A stretch of 64,000 nucleotides of DNA from a virus. The notes beneath the pieces are model-generated. The model was not told the DNA's origin. It made no database searches and saw only the letters and a list, made by a program, of their open reading frames with translations. A program made the translations under genes and the position numbers. The DNA lies in IMG/VR virus record IMGVR_UViG_3300042922_000295, positions 20,498 through 84,497 of that record, one strand, 5' to 3'. Positions 41,926 to 51,266 of this stretch are shown piece after piece (position 1 is the first letter of the stretch; each line of letters starts with the position of its first letter).

Positions 41926-44900
41926 CTAGAGCGCTGCGAGCTCTTCCGGCGTCAGGGCCTTGCGGAAGATCTGCACCTCGTCCACGATACACCCCTCCGC
42001 GACGTCGAGCTTGATCCGATCTGCAATCGGGATGATGCCCGTCGTAGCAGCAGGCGTTCCGATCGACGCTCCGTCTCGGTACAGGCGCAGCATCGATCCG
42101 TCGAACGTCGCTGCGATCTTGTACCACACCTTTCCCGGAGTGTTGCGCGACACCTGCTGGAACACGTTCTTGCTGGCCCCGCCGAACACACCCTCGAAGC
42201 GGCAGGTCACGTAAGGCTGGGTTGCAAGCAGGTTGCCTCGAACGTACATGCGAGCCACGTACTCCGGCAGCCCGTCCGAGAACAGCGAGACGTAGTTGAT
42301 GTTGGTCGAGACGCCCTCGGGAAGCATGACGTTCGCGAACAACGTGAAGGCCGATGCCAGCGTGGGTGCGTACCCGATGCCGACATCTCCAACCCCGCCT
42401 CCCGCGAGTCCCTGAACGCCCCCTCCGCCAGGCGTGGACACTCGGCTGACGTTCGACAGAAGCATCGGACGCGCCTTGACGGTGTCGACAGCAACATCCG
42501 GGTCCTCGTCTGCGATGAAACTCCACATCGCCGCCTCGGCCGGAGGCTCCGAGCCAAGGAGGGGGAGGAGGATGCCGCCCTGCTTGACCCACCCCGCGAC
42601 CACGGGGCGAATCTCGGCACCGACCTTCACCTTCTTAATCCGCCGCTCGGTGACGATGCCACCGGACTTCATGCGGATGACGACGCCCGTCTCGGGCTCC
42701 TGGTTGATCGGCACCACCACGTCGAGCTGAACTCGAATGGTGTTCGTCGTGTCGTATCCCCGGAAGGCGAGCGTGACACTGTCGGCCGTCTCGGTGACAG
42801 TCGTGATTCCGTGCTGCGCAACCTCGACGCCCTGCGTGGTGGGGTACATCCCCTCGGACCAGTCGTCGACAGACAGGGTCTTGATGGACGACGTGTTGCG
42901 GAACGGCGCCGCACAGAAGGACGGAAAGCCGCCCCAGGGGTTGTTCGACCCGTCGTCCGCCCCCAGGGAGTGCTGGTCGCCGGTAGCCGTGACGACCTGA
43001 CCAACCGCCTCGTTTGCGATGAAGGTGCCCAGCTCGGACTTCTCTGCAGGGAAGTCCTGCCACTTGTCCTCGCCGCTGTTCGGCTCGTTGTCGATCCAGA
43101 TGGACTCCTGAATCCACACCTTCACCGGCTCGGGCTGCTGCAGCTCTGCCTTGAACCAAGCCTTCTGCGTGGCCCCCATGCGGGTCACGCCGACCTCTGC
43201 AGCGTATCGAGTGTCCGTCACGATGTAACGAACGCTGCCGATCTTGAAGCTGTGGTACAGCATGTTGGGGTCGGGGCGAGTCAGGAAGGCGTACATCTGC
43301 AGGTTTGCAGCACGGTTGGCAGGCGTGTACACGCCAGGGAAGGAGTTGTTCGCACCTCCGCCGTCGTGATCCGAGTTGAGCGGAATCACGGGAATGGACT
43401 TGTGAAGCTCGCGCAGGGCAGACGAGTATGTCAGCGTCTGCTTGAGGTCGTTGTAGTGCGACGACTGCTGCGTACTACTGTTGTTGGCGTACGTCTTGTC
43501 GCCGAGATAGAACCAGAAGGCCGGGTTGTGCGCCAACATCCGCCCGAACGATCCAGACGACGGCGTGGTCAGCTCGGTGTCCAACGAGTCGAAGCACGAG
43601 CCCATGCCCCAGGAGTACGTGCCAACGAAGTTCTCGCCGGGGATGGTGTTCGTCTGCCCGACGTACTGAACAGGGTACTCGTACCCGTCGGTGCCGATGG
43701 GGATGAGTCCGTAGTGGTAGTCGGTGAACTCTGCGAGTCCGGCAACCGGGACCTGTACTCGTCCGATGGAGTCGGGGATTGCCGCCGTGGTCGTAACAAC
43801 TCCGGCAGTCAGTCCCGCGTTCGTCGCAACGACCAGCTTTGCTCCGCTGATCGGCCCCGTCGCCGTGGCACAGACGGTGAAGCCGGTCGACAGAGGCGCG
43901 GCCACGATGACGTCCGTGAAAGTCGGAGCCGGGGTCGGGTTGCGAGTGTCGAACCACGAGGCGATGATCTGCCCCGTGTCAGCATCATGCGCCAGGATCG
44001 GGAACTTGGCGACGTCCGACCGGCGAACATCCGCAGCGTCGGGAACCTGCGCCCCGTCCGTGAACGTGCCGCTGTCGAGAACGGTGTCACGTGCAGACCA
44101 CGTGGTCAGGTCCGAGAGTGGAGCCCACTTCATCGAGATGACGTTCGGCTCGTAGATCGAACCATAGAACACCATCAGCCTGTCAAAGGCGACGGTGACG
44201 GACGGGCGAGTATACCCAGCCGCCGTCCCACTTGGACCAGGACCGTCCGGACCCGTCTCGATTGCCACCGGGGCGGTCCAGGTTGTTGCCCCGGGAGGCA
44301 GCGTCATCATGTAGATAAGAACGACACCGTCCACGTCACCGTTCGTCGTCTTGGAGACGACGATGAGGGTTCCGTCCGGGAGTACCGTGGTGGCCAGGTG
44401 ATCGTCGGCAGTCGCCCCAGCGGGGAGCGACGACAGCGTGACAGAAGTTCCGCCTGCGGGCGTTCCGTTGTAATCCTCGGCGTACGTGCGAGACTGGCGC
44501 GGACCAAGGCCGTCGTTCGATGTGAGGAACGAAACCATGTTGTTGTCGCGAGGCATGTAGTCGAGCATGCCTCGCAGCGTTCCGCCGAGTCCGGCCGTGC
44601 TGGCGTTGGTAACCCAGGTTGCACCTCCGTCTGTCGAGCGGAGGTAACGCTGCGCTCCGCCCGTGTAGAGGCCGATCCACAGGTAGCCACTCGCACTGAT
44701 GGACAGTGAAGGCGGAGTCTCATCCGTGTTGGGGATGGTGATGGTGAACTGCGACGGAGTCCCCATCGCGATGATCGGAGCGAAGGTCGTTGCGTTGAAC
44801 GATCCGAACTTCATGCTCCCGTCCGAGCCGAAGCTCAGGACGTAGACGACACCGTTGCGGTACACCGAGGTGACTCGGCGGCTCTGAACCGACTCGACCA

Positions 44901-45744
44901 CCGAACCGATGACATGGTCACCACCCTCGCGAAGCTCGATGAAGCGGTGCCCCGTGGGGGTCGGGATGATGGAGAACCACTTGCTGTCGTGCTCCCAGAT
45001 GAGCCGAGTGACCGGCTTGAGCCACCTTCCCGCAGGCGAGAGCAGACCCGACGCCGACGCACCCGTGATCGCCCCCGGCGTCGGCCCCGTCCCGCCCCCG
45101 CCCGTGGACGTGAACGCAACCTGCCACCCCCGGAGGTTGTTGGTAGAGGTGGAAGTAAAAGTAGGGATTCCCGAGGTTCCCGGCAAGGTCTGGACGCCCT
45201 TGCGAGCGATGAAACCCTTGCGCTGGGTGGCAGAAATCAGTGTCGTCCAACCGCCACCCTGCACCGCTGCAGTGGTGGAGCCCGACCCTACCTGGACGCC
45301 TCCGTAGATGAGGGCATTGGGGTTCGTGGTGACAAGGTCGTCAACCTGAACCTCGTTCGTGCTGGTTGCAGTCCATCCCGAAGACTTGTCGTCTTCGAGG
45401 ATGATACCGCCACCCTCGCCGCGAAGGTGCACCCAGCCAATGTTGCCTCGAACGGCGCTAGCCCAGGTGTACTCGATGAATGTCGGGACGACAGCGGGGA
45501 CGGTGTAGACATGAACAGAACCACGAACGTTCGCACTTCCGGGCTGTGCGTCGCTGATGATGATGTTGTTGTCGGCGCCTGGCGTTCCAGTCAGAGGAAC
45601 GTCGATCACCGCACAGATGACCTCAACAAGGAACACATCCCCCGGCTGAGTCCCGACCGGCAGGTCGATCCGGTATGTGGCGGACTCCTGTCCAACCGGG
45701 TACTCCTTGGAGCTGTACCCGATCTCAGTGGGCGCGTTAGCCAC
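41926..45744 (-). CDS. Large tail protein: propeller-like, PhoD-like phosphodiesterase and LamG-like regions
   Basis: 1,272 residues. About 1-215 is beta-rich. About 235-600 has BNR/sialidase-propeller character (YLRSTDGGATWVTNAS at 367-382; repeated LxPDGTL and SFGSDGS turns). About 605-1010 follows the PhoD alkaline phosphatase/phosphodiesterase order: GSCFDS (715-720), FYLGDKTY (745-752), NSDHDGG (790-796) and TGDQH (921-925) as metal-binding motifs. The C-terminal 200 residues (AATFDGSMLRLYRDG, VDEVQIFRKALTPEEL) are a LamG/concanavalin-like domain. B. subtilis PhoD degrades wall teichoic acid, so this may be a host-envelope depolymerase on the virion; that is inference. Confidence 0.72.
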   Translation of the reverse strand: MANAPTEIGYSSKEYPVGQESATYRIDLPVGTQPGDVFLVEVICAVIDVPLTGTPGADNNIIISDAQPGSANVRGSVHVYTVPAVVPTFIEYTWASAVRGNIGWVHLRGEGGGIILEDDKSSGWTATSTNEVQVDDLVTTNPNALIYGGVQVGSGSTTAAVQGGGWTTLISATQRKGFIARKGVQTLPGTSGIPTFTSTSTNNLRGWQVAFTSTGGGGTGPTPGAITGASASGLLSPAGRWLKPVTRLIWEHDSKWFSIIPTPTGHRFIELREGGDHVIGSVVESVQSRRVTSVYRNGVVYVLSFGSDGSMKFGSFNATTFAPIIAMGTPSQFTITIPNTDETPPSLSISASGYLWIGLYTGGAQRYLRSTDGGATWVTNASTAGLGGTLRGMLDYMPRDNNMVSFLTSNDGLGPRQSRTYAEDYNGTPAGGTSVTLSSLPAGATADDHLATTVLPDGTLIVVSKTTNGDVDGVVLIYMMTLPPGATTWTAPVAIETGPDGPGPSGTAAGYTRPSVTVAFDRLMVFYGSIYEPNVISMKWAPLSDLTTWSARDTVLDSGTFTDGAQVPDAADVRRSDVAKFPILAHDADTGQIIASWFDTRNPTPAPTFTDVIVAAPLSTGFTVCATATGPISGAKLVVATNAGLTAGVVTTTAAIPDSIGRVQVPVAGLAEFTDYHYGLIPIGTDGYEYPVQYVGQTNTIPGENFVGTYSWGMGSCFDSLDTELTTPSSGSFGRMLAHNPAFWFYLGDKTYANNSSTQQSSHYNDLKQTLTYSSALRELHKSIPVIPLNSDHDGGGANNSFPGVYTPANRAANLQMYAFLTRPDPNMLYHSFKIGSVRYIVTDTRYAAEVGVTRMGATQKAWFKAELQQPEPVKVWIQESIWIDNEPNSGEDKWQDFPAEKSELGTFIANEAVGQVVTATGDQHSLGADDGSNNPWGGFPSFCAAPFRNTSSIKTLSVDDWSEGMYPTTQGVEVAQHGITTVTETADSVTLAFRGYDTTNTIRVQLDVVVPINQEPETGVVIRMKSGGIVTERRIKKVKVGAEIRPVVAGWVKQGGILLPLLGSEPPAEAAMWSFIADEDPDVAVDTVKARPMLLSNVSRVSTPGGGGVQGLAGGGVGDVGIGYAPTLASAFTLFANVMLPEGVSTNINYVSLFSDGLPEYVARMYVRGNLLATQPYVTCRFEGVFGGASKNVFQQVSRNTPGKVWYKIAATFDGSMLRLYRDGASIGTPAATTGIIPIADRIKLDVAEGCIVDEVQIFRKALTPEELAAL

Positions 45745-45755
45745 TTTCAGTCCTC

Positions 45756-46634
45756 TCAGGGAGTCACGGTCTGGAGGAAGATGGTGCCATCAGGCGCGGC
45801 AGCCTCCTCGACAGAGTCGGCGTCGATCATGAACTTGGCGTCGACTGCAGCCGTGATGTCAGCCGGGTCGGCGTCGGCACCGTCGTTGCCGGGAAGGCCC
45901 TGCGGTCCCCGGAGCGACTCCAGCGTAACGAGGTCGATCCAGGTCGCGTCGCCAACCAGGCGCCACTGGACGTGTGTGGCCGACGTCTGCATCTCGACGT
46001 TCTTGCCGTTGGTGCCAGCGGTTCCCTGGACGCCCTGAATACCCTGTGTCCCCTGCACGCCCTGGATGCCCTGCGGGCCGGTGATCGTAGACAGGGCAAC
46101 GAGGTCGATCCACGCCACGTCACCGACGTAGCGCCACTGGATGTAAGTCCCGTTGTTGCGCAGCTCGGGAGTCTTCCCGTCGACGCCATCTCCGCCCTCG
46201 CCGGACCCGCTACCCTTCGGCTCGTACAGAGTGTCCGCGACAGCCTTGGTCAGGGCCGTGGTGCCCTGCGGAACGGTGCCCACGGCCACAAGGTCGGCCA
46301 TGTCGACAGGGCCAGGCAGGAGTGCCTGAGGAACCTCGACCGAGTATCGACGCTGCGCGAGGCCACCGGCGAGCTGAATCTGCTCCTGCACGTCGTACTG
46401 GAACGACGGCAGTACGTCCACGTCGTTGGTGATCGGCACCTCCAGTGTGAAGGTGCCGTCCGGGTTCAGGTTGGCGGTCCTGGGTCCGGAGACGATGATG
46501 GTGTCGCTCGCCAGGTGCTTGATGTGGCTCGCGTTGGGCGTGATCGTGATGGTTCCCGAGGCCGGAGCCGACCCCAGGAAGTCCATGTACGTGCCCTTGA
46601 TGACGATGGTGTTGAAGTCTGCGGGGAGCGCCAT
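45756..46634 (-). CDS. Collagen-like tail fibre or adaptor protein
   Basis: 292 residues. A globular N-terminal domain (about 1-130) is followed by two similar modules (YIQWRYVGDVAWIDLVALST and HVQWRLVGDATWIDLVTLES), each followed by Gly-X-Y repeats (GPQGIQGVQGTQGIQGVQG; GPQGLPGNDGADA). Collagen-like triplets in phage tails form trimeric stalks. It lies 11 bases upstream of the PhoD-like gene and may attach it to the tail. Confidence 0.7.
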   Translation of the reverse strand: MALPADFNTIVIKGTYMDFLGSAPASGTITITPNASHIKHLASDTIIVSGPRTANLNPDGTFTLEVPITNDVDVLPSFQYDVQEQIQLAGGLAQRRYSVEVPQALLPGPVDMADLVAVGTVPQGTTALTKAVADTLYEPKGSGSGEGGDGVDGKTPELRNNGTYIQWRYVGDVAWIDLVALSTITGPQGIQGVQGTQGIQGVQGTAGTNGKNVEMQTSATHVQWRLVGDATWIDLVTLESLRGPQGLPGNDGADADPADITAAVDAKFMIDADSVEEAAAPDGTIFLQTVTP

Positions 46635-46657
46635 CTCGGCAGCTGCCTTTCTATACA

Positions 46658-46695
46658 GTAGCGCCCCGGCCCCTTTCCGGGAACCGGGGCGCTAC
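46658..46695 (-). terminator. Hairpin after the major tail protein gene
   Basis: GTAGCGCCCCGG (46658-46669) pairs perfectly with 46684-46695, loop of 14 bases, directly downstream of the tail tube gene. Confidence 0.7.
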
Positions 46696-46714
46696 GCCTG
46701 CGAGGATCGGTGGA

Positions 46715-47728
46715 TCAGGAGATCGTCGCCTTGCCCGTCTTGAGCGACGCCGTGAGGATCGGCGTACCCGGGTCGGGGCGGAGGGCGCGACCCTCGATGT
46801 CGTTCTCGAGGATGTCGTCGCCGGACGCCTCGTACGAGAACGGGTTCATCACGAAGTTCGGGATGTCGAGGTCGATCGAGTACTTCGTGAGCGGGGTCGA
46901 CGCGGGGATGTCCTCGTAGGTCGACGCCGTGATCTTGAGCGGCGCCTTGACCGTCGTTCCCTGCGGGGCCGTGGCCGACGCCGCACCGTAGACCGCCTGG
47001 CGCCACAGCTGGCCGTTGGCGTGACGGATGTTGAACGAGGTCGTGATCTCACGGGACTTCGGCGTGAGGTCCCCGAGGTAGAACGACCCGAGACGGAAGT
47101 CGTCGTCCTCGAAGTTGTTGTTGATGTCGAGGCTGAACGACTTCGCCGGGAGGGCCAGCGAGTTGAACAGCACCTGGATGTTGGTGCCGACGATCATCGG
47201 CGTGTTGTCCCAGAGCGGCGTGTCGGTCTTGACGACACCCGCGATCTGGCGCGCACCGATGAGGCCGACCGTGCCCTGGAGGTAGCCATTGGCGTCCGCC
47301 TCGATGTGGAGGGTGTTGATGACGACGTCCGTGTAGTTGTACGCCTCCAGGCCGTTGCCGATCACCTCCTCCACCGAGAAGAACGGAAGCTGGGCCGCGT
47401 CCGAGGGCGTGATGCCGTGGGTCGTGACGCCGCTCGCCGTGACGGGAGCAGCCGCCGTGCCGAGCACCCCGTAGAGGAGCGTGGCGAAGGCGTCGAGACG
47501 GCAGTAGAAGTCGAAGTCGCCCGACCACGAGACGGCACCGAGGTAGGCGTCGGCGGTGTCACGACCGCCGCCGATCTCGGGGTCCGGGACGAGCAGCTCG
47601 CGATTGGTTCCGAACGAGCCGGAGCGGAGCTTGATCGCCACGCCCTCGGTGCCGGTGTCCGGGTCGAAGACCCCCGGAGTGGCCTGCTGCTTCAGGATCA
47701 GCTGGCCTGCCTGGGACGAGTATCCCAT
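46715..47728 (-). CDS. Major tail (tube) protein
   Basis: 337 residues. The N-terminus (SSQAGQLILKQQATPGVF, GTEGVAIKLRSGSFGTNREL) and internal LDAFATLLYGVLGT and FNIRHANGQLWRQAVYGAAS are typical of siphovirus tube subunits of the TP901/lambda V lineage. Size, position before the chaperones and the following hairpin support an abundant structural protein. Confidence 0.78.
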   Translation of the reverse strand: MGYSSQAGQLILKQQATPGVFDPDTGTEGVAIKLRSGSFGTNRELLVPDPEIGGGRDTADAYLGAVSWSGDFDFYCRLDAFATLLYGVLGTAAAPVTASGVTTHGITPSDAAQLPFFSVEEVIGNGLEAYNYTDVVINTLHIEADANGYLQGTVGLIGARQIAGVVKTDTPLWDNTPMIVGTNIQVLFNSLALPAKSFSLDINNNFEDDDFRLGSFYLGDLTPKSREITTSFNIRHANGQLWRQAVYGAASATAPQGTTVKAPLKITASTYEDIPASTPLTKYSIDLDIPNFVMNPFSYEASGDDILENDIEGRALRPDPGTPILTASLKTGKATIS

Positions 47729-47730
47729 GT

Positions 47731-48102
47731 TCAGTTCTCCTTCGTGGTGTCGGCCTTACCGGCACCCTTGGCCGGGGTCGGCGGGGCGGGGGGCGGCGTC
47801 GGCTCGTCGGCCTTGGCCTCGGTGTTCGGGTCGCCCACGACCTGCGCGTTGCCCGCACCGGCGTTGAAGGCGTCCGGCTCGGTCGCGACACCGGCGGACT
47901 CCGCCTGGTGCTTGGTCGCCGCCTTCTCGGCGTCGAGCTCGCGCTGCAGGCGCTCGATCTCCGCGTCGACGACCTCGCCCTGCGTCTCGCGCTCCTTCTC
48001 GGCCACGATGCTGGCGCGCTTGGCTCGCTCGTCCAGGATCGCCTGCTGGAGGTCGGCAGCCTTCTGGCGCTTCTCCTGCAGCTGGTCTTCGGTCAGTGCC
48101 AT
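47731..48102 (-). CDS. Coiled-coil hypothetical protein
   Basis: 123 residues. A helical, charged N-terminal 60 residues (QLQEKRQKAADLQQAILDER, EIERLQRELDAEKAA) is followed by a Pro/Ala-rich tail. It lies between the tail terminator-like gene and the tube gene, one base from each. Possibly a minor virion or assembly factor; not recognised. Confidence 0.65.
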   Translation of the reverse strand: MALTEDQLQEKRQKAADLQQAILDERAKRASIVAEKERETQGEVVDAEIERLQRELDAEKAATKHQAESAGVATEPDAFNAGAGNAQVVGDPNTEAKADEPTPPPAPPTPAKGAGKADTTKEN

Positions 48103-48623
48103 CAGACTGTCTCCGTCTCGATCATGAGTTCCATGGTAGCCAGGTACAGAAAACTACCACTGATCTCGTTGCTCATGTAGCGCTGGGTAGGAATCCAACG
48201 CCGCTGCATGCGCTCCGTGATGCCGTTCTTTGTGACGCTAAGTCCGGCCAACGATACACCGAGGACGGGGTCGACCAAAAGCATGTCCCGGACCATCTTC
48301 GCGAACACGGAGTGCTTGTTCAGTCCTTCGATCTGGCCACCATGTGTGACCGAGCACTGGACTGAAACCATGTACCTCTGAAGGGTGGGGAACGACGGTG
48401 CGCCCCCCAGGGTCTGCCCGCCGAGCGCCCCACCGTTGAACTCGAAGGAACGCTCGTCGGGAGTCCAGAACGAAGCGAACACCCCAAGCGATACACGCGG
48501 GTCCGTCTTGCGGAGCGGCCGCATGAAGGGGTAGACCTCTTCGTCCAGGTTCCCGTCCGTGATGTGGTCGAAGATCGCCTTCACCACGTTGTTCGGAAAG
48601 ATAGGAGTGTTCTCGTCGATCAT
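48102..48623 (-). CDS. Tail terminator/completion-like protein
   Basis: 173 residues. Position (third of the small genes between capsid and tube) and an alpha/beta pattern (VVKAIFDHIT, YMVSVQCSVTH, FLYLATMELMIETE) match the tail terminator slot of siphoviruses. Assignment rests mostly on gene order. Confidence 0.55.
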   Translation of the reverse strand: MIDENTPIFPNNVVKAIFDHITDGNLDEEVYPFMRPLRKTDPRVSLGVFASFWTPDERSFEFNGGALGGQTLGGAPSFPTLQRYMVSVQCSVTHGGQIEGLNKHSVFAKMVRDMLLVDPVLGVSLAGLSVTKNGITERMQRRWIPTQRYMSNEISGSFLYLATMELMIETETV

Positions 48624-49123
48624 CGGGTCATCTCCACAGCGGTGAAGTAGCCGGAGACGAGGAGGAGGACAGCCGCCAAGTCCTGCTCGTTCATGCCGAC
48701 CACGGGGCGGGCAGCATGAGCGTCGACACCCGTCTGGGCGACCTCCATCTTGTGCTGCAGTTCCCCACTAGCCTTGCGGCCCGGGGCAATCATGCTGGCA
48801 CCACCGGCAATCGGAGCGATGAGGCTCCGCTCGCCTGTGATGTACTCCTCCAGGTCGCCCGTACGGCGGTTGATCGGGTGCTCGCCGCCGAAGCCCTTCT
48901 CCTCACGGATGCGGACAGTGGCGGGCGAGAGTGGCTCCCACCGCCCCGTCACGTCGTCACCCTCCTGAGCGAAGCGCGCCGATGCCCTCCCTCGGATGTA
49001 GGGATCGATCGACGCGCCCATGAAGATCGCGAGTGCCTCGGGGCTCGTTGCCGTGTCGAGTCGCCTCAGCGTTTCCTCGATGGTGTCGGCCTGGATTGCA
49101 AAGTCGACTGCGAGGTGGATCAT
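48620..49123 (-). CDS. Head-tail connector / virion morphogenesis protein (Mu gpG or HK97 gp10-like)
   Basis: 167 residues. IRGRASARFAQEGDDVTGRW, EPLSPATVRIREEKGFGGEH, PINRRTGDLEEYITG is the known pattern of the phage virion morphogenesis family (W..L...T...K......L..TG.L). Such proteins join head completion to the tail. Overlaps the downstream gene by 4 bases. Confidence 0.72.
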   Translation of the reverse strand: MIHLAVDFAIQADTIEETLRRLDTATSPEALAIFMGASIDPYIRGRASARFAQEGDDVTGRWEPLSPATVRIREEKGFGGEHPINRRTGDLEEYITGERSLIAPIAGGASMIAPGRKASGELQHKMEVAQTGVDAHAARPVVGMNEQDLAAVLLLVSGYFTAVEMTR

Positions 49124-49124
49124 G

Positions 49125-49637
49125 TTATCCGCCTGCCGGTCGGTACTGGTATGGGTACGGGCTGGGGTAGGGCTGCCCGGGGTACGTCGGCGTGGTCGCT
49201 CGGGAGTAGAAAGCCTCGACCGAGGACTCTGCGTCGACGTTGAAGATCAGGGGACCGTTCGGCTCGGGGTTCTCGTTGTCGACACGAGGAGCCCCCTCCA
49301 GGATGAGCTCACCGGAGGCAACCTTCTTGAGGAGCTCCAGTCCCTGGTTGAGCAGGTAGCGGCCATAGGCGTGAGTGCGGTTGTCCTCGGAACCGGCCGA
49401 CAGGGCCAGGAGGGTGCGACCGCTGCTGATGTAGACACTGATGCGCTTGAGGAGGAGGCGAGCAGGACGAACCACCGTCGAGGTGGCCTCGTCGATGTTC
49501 ACCGGCGTCTCGTAGAGGAAGCCGATGGCAGCGTCGATCTCGTCAGCGGCAGCCACGAGAATCTTCTCCTGGCCGATGTAGTCAGGGATGATGATGTCCC
49601 CGATCTCCATGTCGCTGACTTCGCTGTACGGTGCCAT
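49125..49637 (-). CDS. Head-tail adaptor-like protein
   Basis: 170 residues. An N-terminal helical bundle (IGQEKILVAAADEIDAAIGF, GRYLLNQGLELLKKVASGEL) with a Pro/Tyr-rich tail (YPGQPYPSPYPYQYRPAGG). Location and helical core match gp6-type connector proteins. Family call is moderate. Confidence 0.6.
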   Translation of the reverse strand: MAPYSEVSDMEIGDIIIPDYIGQEKILVAAADEIDAAIGFLYETPVNIDEATSTVVRPARLLLKRISVYISSGRTLLALSAGSEDNRTHAYGRYLLNQGLELLKKVASGELILEGAPRVDNENPEPNGPLIFNVDAESSVEAFYSRATTPTYPGQPYPSPYPYQYRPAGG

Positions 49638-49674
49638 GCTCGCCTCCTCCTCTAGCAGTGCGTGACGCGGAGCG

Positions 49675-49986
49675 TCACTTGGTGGTGCCGGTGGCCTTCG
49701 CCGGGGTGGCGGGCGCCTTCGGCGTGGTGCCGCCGTCGCCCTTGTCCTCGCCCTTGCCGTCGTCCTCGGAGGACTTCTCCTCGTCCTCCGAGTCGTCGGC
49801 GGGCACGACGACCGCGTGCGACTTGCCCTTCTGGACCTTCGACTTGGTCTCGCCGTAGTACGGCGCGTCCGTGTCGTTGGCGAAGTTCTGGTAGATCGGG
49901 TCGACGCCCGCGAAGCCGTCGGAGTTCACCGGCGAGTCCTCGGGGTTGACGACCTCGACGTCCTGGGGCACGTACTTGGGGGCCAT
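49675..49986 (-). CDS. Acidic hypothetical protein after the capsid gene
   Basis: 103 residues; the second half is very acidic and Lys/Gly-rich (DDSEDEEKSSEDDGKGEDKG) and probably disordered. The N-terminus (MAPKYVPQDVEVVNPED) may be a short binding segment. Some phages have a small head protein here. Not recognised. Confidence 0.6.
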   Translation of the reverse strand: MAPKYVPQDVEVVNPEDSPVNSDGFAGVDPIYQNFANDTDAPYYGETKSKVQKGKSHAVVVPADDSEDEEKSSEDDGKGEDKGDGGTTPKAPATPAKATGTTK

Positions 49987-50014
49987 GCTGTTTCTCCTTA
50001 TCTGCCAGGCAGTC

Positions 50015-50046
50015 CTGTGGGGCGCCGGTTACCCGACGCCCCACAG
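50015..50046 (-). terminator. Hairpin after the major capsid gene
   Basis: CTGTGGGGCG (50015-50024) pairs perfectly with 50037-50046, loop of 12 bases, 17 bases past the capsid stop. Confidence 0.7.
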
Positions 50047-50062
50047 ATGACGGACTCGACCG

Positions 50063-51217
50063 TCAGAGGACGTCGAGAACGGCGGTGTACTCCATGTAGG
50101 GGAACACCGGGAAGGCCTTGATGCCGGAGCCGCGCACGTGGCCCCACGGGTCCTTCGTCTCGTCCTCCCACTCGTAGAAGCCGCTCGACCAGTTGCCCTC
50201 GGGGTGGGGCGCGGTGAGCGTCTTCGCGAAGCCGATCTGGGTGTCGTCGATCTCACCCAGGTCGCCCTCGGAGGGGAGGAGGATGACCTTGTCGTCCGCG
50301 ATGAAGCGGTTGAGCGTGTACGACGTGGAGCCGATGGCCCGCGTCTGGTACGCCCCCTCGTAGATCGTGAACGAGATGCCGGTGGCCTGCTCCACGATGC
50401 GGAGCGCGCCCTCGGGCGTGTAGCCCGACAGGCCCAGGTAGTTCGGGTCCAGCGGGACGTTCGGCGTGCCGCCGAGGATGGGCATGCCCAGCGCGGCCAG
50501 GAACTTGGGGGACCGCCAGAGCTTGTCCACCGCCTTCTGGCTGATGAGGCCCCGCGTCGGGCGGACGCCCCGGCGCTCGTACAGCAGGTCCGAGACGACC
50601 TTGAGGTCCCCGATGGGGTCCATGGCCTCGGCGTTCGTCGCCGGGTCCCAGAGGCCCGAGGTCGGGGCCATGTCCTGCTGGTCGGCGGGACGGCCGTAGT
50701 CCACGGTCCACTTGATCTTGCCGTCGTTGTAGACGATCTTGCTGGTGGCGAGCGCCTGCGTGATGAGCCACTCGATCCGGTTGTCGAGCTTGCGCTTCCG
50801 CGACCGGTCGTCGCGGGCGAGCTTCGACTGGAACTCCTGGACCTGACGGCCCGTGTAGTTCAGGTTGAGCGGGACGTTCGCGCCCTGCGCCGCCTGGAGG
50901 ACCATGAGGTCCTCGCGGTAGCGGGTGACGTCGGACGCCGTGTACCGGGTCTTGAGCGACCAGTCCACGACGGCCGCACGGCCGGACCCGTAGAGCAGCT
51001 CGTCCTTCTGGGCGAGCTCGGCCTCGGCGTCCTCGGCGCGGGCAGGGGCGAGGCCGTCCTGGAGGCCGCCCTTGATGTAGTCGAAGATGACGTCGTCCGT
51101 GGGGACGTCCAGGAAGGGTGCCACCTGCAGGCCGATGTACTGCTCCGGCGGCTGGAGGTCGCGGATCGCCCCGAGGGCGGTCTCCTTGCGGACCAGACGG
51201 TCGATGCTGGTTCCCAT
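50063..51217 (-). CDS. Major capsid protein (lambda gpE-like)
   Basis: 384 residues. RKETALGAIRDLQPPEQYIG, LQVAPFLDVPTDDVIFDYIK at the N-terminus, and YGRPADQQDMAPTSGLWD in the centre, are typical of the gpE family of HK97-fold capsid proteins. The protease and decoration genes upstream support it. No long N-terminal scaffold is present; scaffolding may come from the protease fusion. Confidence 0.85.
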   Translation of the reverse strand: MGTSIDRLVRKETALGAIRDLQPPEQYIGLQVAPFLDVPTDDVIFDYIKGGLQDGLAPARAEDAEAELAQKDELLYGSGRAAVVDWSLKTRYTASDVTRYREDLMVLQAAQGANVPLNLNYTGRQVQEFQSKLARDDRSRKRKLDNRIEWLITQALATSKIVYNDGKIKWTVDYGRPADQQDMAPTSGLWDPATNAEAMDPIGDLKVVSDLLYERRGVRPTRGLISQKAVDKLWRSPKFLAALGMPILGGTPNVPLDPNYLGLSGYTPEGALRIVEQATGISFTIYEGAYQTRAIGSTSYTLNRFIADDKVILLPSEGDLGEIDDTQIGFAKTLTAPHPEGNWSSGFYEWEDETKDPWGHVRGSGIKAFPVFPYMEYTAVLDVL

Positions 51218-51266
51218 GTCTTGTTTCGCTCCTTGTCAGGCGATGTTCGGGGTGACGTGCCTGAAC

